A stretch of DNA of 14,816 bases from an uncultured Lachnospiraceae bacterium (GTDB lineage: Bacteria > Bacillota > Clostridia > Lachnospirales > Lachnospiraceae). Under the pieces are notes generated by a model. The model made no database searches and was not told where the DNA came from. It saw nothing but the letters and a program-made list of their open reading frames with translations. Shown piece by piece: positions 1-5,362 of the stretch; position 1 is the first letter of the stretch; each line of letters begins with the position of its first letter. A program made the translations under genes and the position numbers. Location of the stretch: assembly GCA_958446555.1 (NCBI GenBank), contig CAUCWU010000017.1:1-14816 (forward strand), written 5' to 3'.

Positions 1-62
1 TAATTGCAAAAAGTTTCTTGGCTTTCATCCCACGGTTAAAACCGTGGGCTTTCCCGCCCGAC
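1..62 (+). mobile_element. End of an IS200/IS605-type element (partial, continues off the left edge)
   Basis: Positions 29-48 form a perfect 9-bp inverted repeat, CCCACGGTT-AA-AACCGTGGG, preceded by GGCTTTCAT and followed by CTTTCCCGCCCGAC. A subterminal perfect hairpin in this setting is typical of the ends of IS200/IS605-family elements, and in many clostridial tnpB elements a closely similar CTTTCATCCCACGG hairpin closes the right end. The adjoining minus-strand GGDEF gene loses its family sequence exactly here: codons down to about position 63 fit a GGDEF start, and the residues after that do not. No transposase lies in the window because only the tip is present. The orientation (right end, with tnpB on the plus strand off the left edge) and the exact boundary near 62 are inferred. 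It could instead be a REP-like palindrome or a left end. Confidence 0.5.
29..48. repeat. Perfect subterminal hairpin
   Basis: Inverted repeat with arms 29-37 and 40-48 and a 2-nt centre; as a folded strand this is a 7-bp GC-rich stem with a 6-nt loop. The stop codon of the truncated cyclase frame (36-38) lies inside it. There is no T-tract on either side, so it is not a normal intrinsic terminator. Its best reading is the recognition hairpin of a single-strand transposon end. Confidence 0.75.
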
Positions 63-642
63 TTTTGTAAATGCAGCACGATTTTTAAGACCTGTCATCA
101 TGTCTGTATAAGCCATCTTTGCATATAATGCCACGTTTGCATTTTCGCGAATTTGCTCATAAATTGCAATTCCAGCCGCATCTGCCAAGAAAAATGCAAA
201 GCACAGAATTGCTATAACATAGGAAATGGAATATTGAAACTCAAGACCAATGTAATAAAAGACAATTGCTATAATACTGCATATACTGAATATACTATAG
301 CCACTCAGCACACGAAGCAGTTTTACGTTTTTATTTTTGTGAAGCCTAATAAAGCCTTCCACTACAACTATAATAATTGTAATTGCAATTAAAATATGTT
401 CCAGCACAATTATAATTGCAAGCGGTATAAACGCTGTTATGTAATTCAAGCAGTATAGTCCAAGCATTGCAGCAAACAAGCACTGCATAATTCCAAACAG
501 CTTTTCTTTTCCCGTAAACATGCGCTTTGTGAAACTAAGTAGCGGAATGGCAAGCGTAAAAAATGCCAAAAACGATACAAGTTCAATCACACCGCTTTTT
601 TGCGTAAATAAAAGCAAAAATTTTGAATCTGTTAAAATCCAT
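36..642 (-). pseudogene. Truncated membrane diguanylate cyclase (GGDEF) gene
   Basis: The open frame from 617 to 36 encodes about 193 residues. Residues 10-155 are very hydrophobic, with about five or six membrane segments. They are followed by a charged linker and AYTDMMTGLKNRAAF (residues 170-184), the canonical opening of a GGDEF domain that makes cyclic di-GMP. The remaining roughly 150 residues, including the GGDEF active-site loop, are missing: after FTK the frame runs into the IS-like end and stops. The 5' end is also odd. A good Shine-Dalgarno (AGGA at about 651-654) sits 8 nt before an ATG at 642-640, but that ATG frame stops after 19 codons. Loss of one base in the A run at 616-620 or the T run at 596-601 (plus-strand bases) would join it to the membrane frame. 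Otherwise translation would need TTG at 617 or ATT at 638. No cyclase activity is expected; a short membrane stub might be made. Confidence 0.7.
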
Positions 643-677
643 AAACAATTTCCTGCCCTCTGTTTTTATCAAAGCTC

Positions 678-706
678 AGTATATCACAGCATACAAGGAT
701 TTTCAA
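678..706 (-). promoter_or_regulatory. Sigma-A promoter of the truncated cyclase gene
   Basis: On the minus strand a -35 TTGAAA (706-701) is followed by a 17-nt spacer and a -10 TATACT (683-678), with TG one base before the -10 (extended -10). The predicted start near 671 gives a leader of about 30 nt to the ATG at 642, with a Shine-Dalgarno in between. This supports 642 as the ancestral start codon. The -35 begins 4 nt after the T-tract of the feoAB terminator. Confidence 0.75.
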
Positions 707-709
707 CGT

Positions 710-733
710 AAAAAAGGCAGTCTTTCGACTGCC
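710..733 (-). terminator. Intrinsic terminator of feoAB
   Basis: On the minus strand GGCAGTC-GAAA-GACTGCC (733-716), a perfect 7-bp stem with a stable GAAA tetraloop, is followed by six T (715-710). It starts 6 nt after the feoAB stop codon and separates feoAB from the cyclase promoter immediately downstream. Confidence 0.92.
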
Positions 734-738
734 CTTTA

Positions 739-3111
739 TTATAGCGCTAAAATCGCCATTCCAATCAAATGAACTACAAATGCAACCACCCATGCTACAG
801 CACACTGGAATAGCACAATGCCTACTGCCCATTTTGCTCCCAGCTCTCTTTTAATGGAAGAGATTGCTGCAATACATGGTGTGTACAGAAGACAAAATAC
901 AAGAAGAGATGCTGCTGACAGCGGCGAGAGTACTTCCAACAATGTCTTTGTACTTCCAAACAATACTGAAAGTGTAGAAACAACGCTTTCCTTTGCCATA
1001 AATCCAGCGATTAAAGATGTACAAATACGCCAGTCGCCAAAGCCAAGCGGTGCAAAAACTGGTGCAATCAAACCTGCTACTGCTGCCAGAATACTGTTTT
1101 GGGAATCAGAAACCATTGCCAAATGTAAGTCAAATGTCTGCAAGAACCAGATTACAAGAGATGCCATAAAGATTACAGTAAATGCTCTTTGAAGGAAATC
1201 TTTTGCTTTATCCCACATCAGCTGGAATACATTTTTTGCTCCTGGAAGACGATAATTTGGCAGCTCCATTACAAATGGAACAGCCTCTCCATGAAACATG
1301 GTCTTTCTGGAAATAACAGCTGTTAAAATACCCATTGCTATACCTAAAAAGTAAAGACCAATCATGATAATACCGCTTTGCTTTGGAAAGAATACTGATG
1401 TAAAAAATCCATAGATAGGAAGCTTAGCCGTGCAGCTCATAAATGGTGTAAGCATGATCGTCATCTTACGGTCGCGCGCTGACGGCAGTGTTCTTGTCGC
1501 CATTACACCAGGCACTGTACATCCAAATCCAACTAACATTGGCACAATGCTTCGTCCGGAAAGGCCAATCTTACGAAGCGGCTTGTCCATAACAAAGGCA
1601 ACTCGTGCCATATAACCACTGTCCTCAAGCAATGATAAGAACAAAAACAGTGTAACAATAATAGGAAGAAAGCTAAGTACGCTTCCGACGCCATTAAATA
1701 TGCCATCAATTACAAGAGAATGAAGTACATCATTAACTTGCCATAACGTCATCACAGCATCCGTCTTTTGCGTCAGCCAGTCAATTCCAATCTCCATCAA
1801 ATTTTGAAGTCCTGCACCAATCACACCAAATGTCAGCCAGAATACAAGTGCCATGATTGCAGCAAACATTGGAAGTGCCGTATAGCGTCCAGTCAATACT
1901 GCATCGATTTTCCTACTTCTTTCGTGCTCTTTGCTTTCACCCGGCTTAATCACTGTCTGATCACACAGCTTTTGAATGAATGAAAAACGCATGTCTGCAA
2001 TGGCTGCTGAGCGGTCAAGTCCACGCTCCTCTTCCATCTGCACAATGATATGCTCAATCATTTCCTTCTCGTTTTGCTCTAAGTTTAATGCCTGCTCAAC
2101 AAGCTGATCGCCTTCAACAAGCTTACTTGCCGCAAAACGCACCGGAATACCTGCCCTAACGGCATGATCTTCGATCAGATGCATTATTGCATGAAGGCAG
2201 CGATGAACTGCTCCGTTATGACTGTTTTCATCGCAAAAATCCTGTCGGCTTGGCTTTTCCTGATATTGCGCCACATGAATTGCATGGTTTATAAGCTCTG
2301 TAATACCCTCATTTTTTGCTGCTGAGATTGGAACAACTGGAATACCAAGCATAGACTCCAATTTATTGATACGGACAGATCCGCCATTTCCGCGCATCTC
2401 ATCCATCATATTGAGTGCAAGCACCATAGGCACATCAAGCTCCAAAAGCTGCATTGTCAGATACAGATTTCGCTCAATATTTGTGGCATCCACGATATTG
2501 ATAATGCCAGTCGGCTTTTGCTTAATAATAAACTCTCTTGTCACAATCTCCTCACTGCTGTAGGGAGACATTGAGTAAATGCCAGGCAGATCCGTCACAA
2601 GCGTATCAAGATGATTTCGAATCTGACCGTTTTTGCTGTCAACTGTCACGCCTGGAAAATTTCCAACGTGCTGGTTTGAACCAGTCAGCTGATTAAAAAG
2701 TGTTGTCTTTCCGCAGTTTTGATTTCCTGCAAGAGCAAATGTTAATACTGTTCCCTTAGGAACTGGATGCTCATCTGCCTTTTGGTGGAAACGTCCGCCT
2801 TCACCAAAACCAGGATGCTCTGTCACAGTATTCTCATTGAAAATATTTTTTTTGCTCTTTTCATTTTTGTCATCTGCCTTTGTCACAGAGGATTCATCAA
2901 TTAAAATCTTCTCTGCATCTGCCAGACGAAGAGTCAGCTCATATCCGTGGATTCTAAGCTCCATCGGGTCGCCCATAGGCGCCAGCTTAACCACCGTCAC
3001 CGAAACTCCTGGAATCACACCCATATCAAGAAAATGCTGCCGCAGCGCACCTTCTCCTCCAACAACGGTGACAACCGCTGTCTTTCCTATTTCAAGATCC
3101 TTAAGTGTCAT
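739..3111 (-). CDS. feoB: Ferrous iron transporter, FeoA-FeoB fusion
   Basis: Imports Fe(II) across the cytoplasmic membrane under anaerobic or reducing conditions. The 790-residue protein begins with a complete FeoA (SH3-like) domain at residues 1-75, then a charged linker of about 45 residues, then FeoB. The G-domain motifs are visible: G1 GNQNCGKT (129-136), G2 Thr156 in PGVTVD, G3 DLPG (174-177), G4 NMMD (234-237) and G5 SAA (263-265). A helical GDI-like region (about 295-400) precedes a C-terminal membrane domain (about 410-790) containing the conserved LVGFGCTVPGVMATR (526-540), with Cys531 a likely pore residue. ATG 3111 follows AGGAAG by 9 nt. There is no separate feoA and no FeoC in the window, so it is a monocistronic unit with its own promoter and terminator. 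The fusion layout is known in Firmicutes. No lesion is seen. Confidence 0.97.
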   Translation of the reverse strand: MTLKDLEIGKTAVVTVVGGEGALRQHFLDMGVIPGVSVTVVKLAPMGDPMELRIHGYELTLRLADAEKILIDESSVTKADDKNEKSKKNIFNENTVTEHPGFGEGGRFHQKADEHPVPKGTVLTFALAGNQNCGKTTLFNQLTGSNQHVGNFPGVTVDSKNGQIRNHLDTLVTDLPGIYSMSPYSSEEIVTREFIIKQKPTGIINIVDATNIERNLYLTMQLLELDVPMVLALNMMDEMRGNGGSVRINKLESMLGIPVVPISAAKNEGITELINHAIHVAQYQEKPSRQDFCDENSHNGAVHRCLHAIMHLIEDHAVRAGIPVRFAASKLVEGDQLVEQALNLEQNEKEMIEHIIVQMEEERGLDRSAAIADMRFSFIQKLCDQTVIKPGESKEHERSRKIDAVLTGRYTALPMFAAIMALVFWLTFGVIGAGLQNLMEIGIDWLTQKTDAVMTLWQVNDVLHSLVIDGIFNGVGSVLSFLPIIVTLFLFLSLLEDSGYMARVAFVMDKPLRKIGLSGRSIVPMLVGFGCTVPGVMATRTLPSARDRKMTIMLTPFMSCTAKLPIYGFFTSVFFPKQSGIIMIGLYFLGIAMGILTAVISRKTMFHGEAVPFVMELPNYRLPGAKNVFQLMWDKAKDFLQRAFTVIFMASLVIWFLQTFDLHLAMVSDSQNSILAAVAGLIAPVFAPLGFGDWRICTSLIAGFMAKESVVSTLSVLFGSTKTLLEVLSPLSAASLLVFCLLYTPCIAAISSIKRELGAKWAVGIVLFQCAVAWVVAFVVHLIGMAILAL

Positions 3112-3163
3112 ATTATGTCACTTCCTTTGTGAATGTATAGACTTTGATGTCTTTTCAGAAGCC

Positions 3164-3192
3164 ATTATAGCAATTCATGGTGGATTTGGAAA
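3164..3192 (-). promoter_or_regulatory. Promoter of feoAB
   Basis: On the minus strand a consensus -10 TATAAT (3169-3164) is preceded by TGC, an extended -10. The weaker -35 TTTCCA (3192-3187) lies 17 nt upstream. The predicted leader is about 45 nt. Confidence 0.75.
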
Positions 3193-3199
3193 TAGTTAT

Positions 3200-3214
3200 T
3201 GAAAATATTTTTCA
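3200..3214. promoter_or_regulatory. Fur-box-like palindrome upstream of feoAB
   Basis: TGAAAA-TAT-TTTTCA is a perfect 6-3-6 inverted repeat. Aligned to the 7-1-7 Fur consensus (TGATAATnATTATCA) it matches 11 of 14 defined positions. It sits 7 nt upstream of the feoAB -35 box and 8 nt after the stop codon of the upstream gene. Iron-responsive repression by a Fur-family protein is inferred from its position and the gene it precedes. An AT-rich palindrome of this size can also arise by chance. Confidence 0.45.
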
Positions 3215-3222
3215 TTTATAGT

Positions 3223-5181
3223 TTAGTAGATCTTTTTTCTTGGGTCAATAAAGTACACCTTTTTGTTTTCTATTGATGTAAATGGTCCTGAAAAACTTTG
3301 TTCTCCTCTAGCTTCCCCAAAGAAATCTCCTGCTGTGAGTGGATTTGTTGATACTGGCTTTAGCTTCTCTGCGTTGTCTATCAGATTTATTCTCTTTTCC
3401 TGTCCATGGAAAAAGACCGGCTTTTTAGTTGCCTCGTCAAATGTAATGGTGTATGCCTCAGTATCCACCTTAACAGAAACCCAGGCAGTCTGTCCATTCT
3501 GATCAAAACCATAAAATTCCTTCCATGTTTTTAAATCCAAGCATACTTCTGGTTCTGGATACATTACACGCAAATATCCAGAAGGCTGATTTGCATAACA
3601 GTTATTTTCTGCCTCATTATGCTGTGTAGGAAATGTAATCGCAGACTGACCACATTCATAGAAAAAATTGTTAAAAATTCTAGTATCACGTCCCGTTCCG
3701 CCTCGCATCATATCCTGCTCCATGCGAAATGAAACTGGCTTTGCAAAATATCCAGAACCTCTGCACTTTCCAAAGAAATTATTAGAAAGATACAGATGAT
3801 CAGTTCCTTCACCATACACACCATATCCATTTACCACATCGTGTTCACGCAGCTTATACCAACCGCTTGAACCAGGCTCCTTCGGGATTTTTTTCTGGTC
3901 AAACCTGCCCTCTATATTCCAGAAAATATTGTTATCAATCAAGTTTGTCTCATCTCTGCTGCACTCAATAAAAACTGCCTCTCTTTGCTCAATACCATCT
4001 AGAAACAAATTTTGCGTAATTCGGTTATTTTCATTTCCGCAATCAAACCACAAATGATCGGCACGATATGTTCGTTTAAAAATATTACGGCGAAACAGAC
4101 TTCCCACACTGTTATGCAGTTTTATGCCCGCAGCTTCCCAGGACAATTCCATTTTCTGCCATCCTGTTCCTTCGATTAAATTGTCCTCTATAAGCACATG
4201 CTCTGCAAATAACCCTGCAATTCCGCAAACACCAACATCCTTGATATGACATCCTCTAATAATTGTGTATCCGATTTGTTGATCCTGTAAAATATCATGA
4301 TGCCAGCATTCATTTCCAATATCAATTCCAACTGCATTTGACCAGTCAATTGTGCAGTTCTCAATAATCCAATGATGACCGCGCATGCATGAAAGAGCTC
4401 CACGTTGCGGAACTGGTGCTCCCATCGCTGCATGTGCACAAGTGATTCCTTTAACATGAATATATGAAAGAAATGGAATCTCGGGTGCAAAACATTGCTC
4501 TCGGCATGTAAGTTCAATCGTATGCATTCTCGGATCTTCATCATTTTCCAGTCGAAAATGTATCGTCTGACCATTTGCTTCTACCCAATAGCTTCCTGGC
4601 TGTTCTGTCATCTGACGATAAAGGGCTACTTGTACAAGTGGTTTTCCATCGCAAAATACCATGCCTCTTCGATTTAAATATGGTGTCATATCTGTTTTAT
4701 CATACTCAATAAACAACCTGTCATGCAAAATATTAACTGCGCAAAACGGATTATATCCTTTAAATTGCTCTGGGTTTAAATGATGACACCAAATTATCGG
4801 AGTTTTTTTCTCACCTTCTGTTTCTCCCATTTTCCATCCTGTACTTTTTTCAAACTCAGTCACTTCTTCCGAAGCCTTTATAACAACATCTCCATCCCCA
4901 GCAGCTTCATAGAAAACCATTTTTTCTGGTCCCTCTCCTCCAGCCTTAGGACGAACACATTCTCGATAAGTACCCTGATGAATAACAACCTTTGTACCTG
5001 CCACAGCACGCCTTGCAGCCTCTGAAATTGTTTTTAGCGGTGCCTCACTGCTTCCATCATTATTGTCTGCACTCATCTTATGCGCTGGATTTACATGAAT
5101 CACAGTATCATAACTGCACGGCATTTCCCAGCTAACAAATTCACTTCCATCTGGAAGTACTGACATAATATCTTTTTTCAT
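3223..5181 (-). CDS. Right-handed beta-helix glycosidase, GH120 (beta-xylosidase)-like
   Basis: A 652-residue protein without a signal peptide, so probably cytoplasmic. The N-terminal part (about residues 25-110) has the HVNP...NDGSSEAPLKTISEAA...VVIHQGTYRE pattern of beta-helix caps. A long series of beta-helix coils follows (about 240-530), with repeated N-rich turns such as IIENCTI, IIRGCHI, LIEDNLI, NNIFWN and FNNFF. The segment LWFDCGNENNRITQNLF...AVFIECS matches the arrangement recalled for GH120 XylC, where an Asp and a Glu 23 residues apart are catalytic. Here these are Asp380 and Glu406. The start is ATG 5181 because AAGGAGG lies 6 nt upstream; an in-frame TTG at 5208 lies before that site and is rejected. 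It diverges from a GH51 arabinofuranosidase, supporting a role on xylan or arabinoxylan oligosaccharides. A different beta-helix hydrolase or lyase remains possible. Confidence 0.72.
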   Translation of the reverse strand: MKKDIMSVLPDGSEFVSWEMPCSYDTVIHVNPAHKMSADNNDGSSEAPLKTISEAARRAVAGTKVVIHQGTYRECVRPKAGGEGPEKMVFYEAAGDGDVVIKASEEVTEFEKSTGWKMGETEGEKKTPIIWCHHLNPEQFKGYNPFCAVNILHDRLFIEYDKTDMTPYLNRRGMVFCDGKPLVQVALYRQMTEQPGSYWVEANGQTIHFRLENDEDPRMHTIELTCREQCFAPEIPFLSYIHVKGITCAHAAMGAPVPQRGALSCMRGHHWIIENCTIDWSNAVGIDIGNECWHHDILQDQQIGYTIIRGCHIKDVGVCGIAGLFAEHVLIEDNLIEGTGWQKMELSWEAAGIKLHNSVGSLFRRNIFKRTYRADHLWFDCGNENNRITQNLFLDGIEQREAVFIECSRDETNLIDNNIFWNIEGRFDQKKIPKEPGSSGWYKLREHDVVNGYGVYGEGTDHLYLSNNFFGKCRGSGYFAKPVSFRMEQDMMRGGTGRDTRIFNNFFYECGQSAITFPTQHNEAENNCYANQPSGYLRVMYPEPEVCLDLKTWKEFYGFDQNGQTAWVSVKVDTEAYTITFDEATKKPVFFHGQEKRINLIDNAEKLKPVSTNPLTAGDFFGEARGEQSFSGPFTSIENKKVYFIDPRKKIY

Positions 5182-5244
5182 TTTTTCCTCCTTTTTGATA
5201 TTTTGCACTTGAATTATTGTAAGAAAAACGTTAAACTATAGCAT

Positions 5245-5273
5245 ATCATACCACTATTTTTGTTATTTTGTAA
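5245..5273 (-). promoter_or_regulatory. Candidate promoter of the beta-helix glycosidase gene
   Basis: On the minus strand -10 TATGAT (5250-5245) is preceded by TGG (extended -10). A weak -35 TTACAA (5273-5268) lies 17 nt upstream. The predicted leader is about 55 nt. It overlaps the candidate GH51 promoter on the other strand, so the two may compete or share a regulator. Confidence 0.5.
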
Positions 5274-5289
5274 TGTCTTATTTTATACT
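5260..5289 (+). promoter_or_regulatory. Candidate promoter of the GH51 gene
   Basis: -35 TTGTTA (5260-5265), an 18-nt spacer and -10 TATACT (5284-5289). The region is very AT-rich, so alternatives exist. If correct, the transcript has a leader of about 65 nt that contains the GTAAC-TAT-GTTAC palindrome. Confidence 0.45.
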
Positions 5290-5305
5290 TTTGTTGTATT
5301 ACTAT

Positions 5306-5318
5306 GTAACTATGTTAC
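5306..5318. promoter_or_regulatory. Operator-like palindrome before GH51
   Basis: GTAAC-TAT-GTTAC is a perfect 5-3-5 inverted repeat. Another GTAAC occurs at 5333-5337, and the preceding ATTACTATG partly repeats the unit. It lies just downstream of the predicted GH51 start site, where a repressor would act. The cognate regulator is not identifiable; no sugar-responsive regulator gene is in the window. Confidence 0.35.
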
Positions 5319-5362
5319 TGTTTATTTAGACTGTAACACAAATATATAAGGAGGTTTTTATC

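Noticed and set aside
818..1192. Plus-strand open frame of 124 codons inside feoAB
   Set aside because: Antisense to conserved FeoB membrane-domain codons; composition is that of a shadow frame.
2837..3202. Plus-strand open frame of 121 codons across the FeoA start and promoter
   Set aside because: It would overlap the FeoA coding region, the feoAB promoter and its Shine-Dalgarno in antisense; no homology recognised.
4188..4574. Minus-strand open frame of 128 codons within the beta-helix gene
   Set aside because: Same strand but a different frame from a continuous, repeat-patterned protein; a shadow frame.
5182..5208. Nine-residue N-terminal extension of the beta-helix protein from TTG 5208
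   Set aside because: The AAGGAGG ribosome site would lie inside the coding region; ATG 5181 fits that site exactly.
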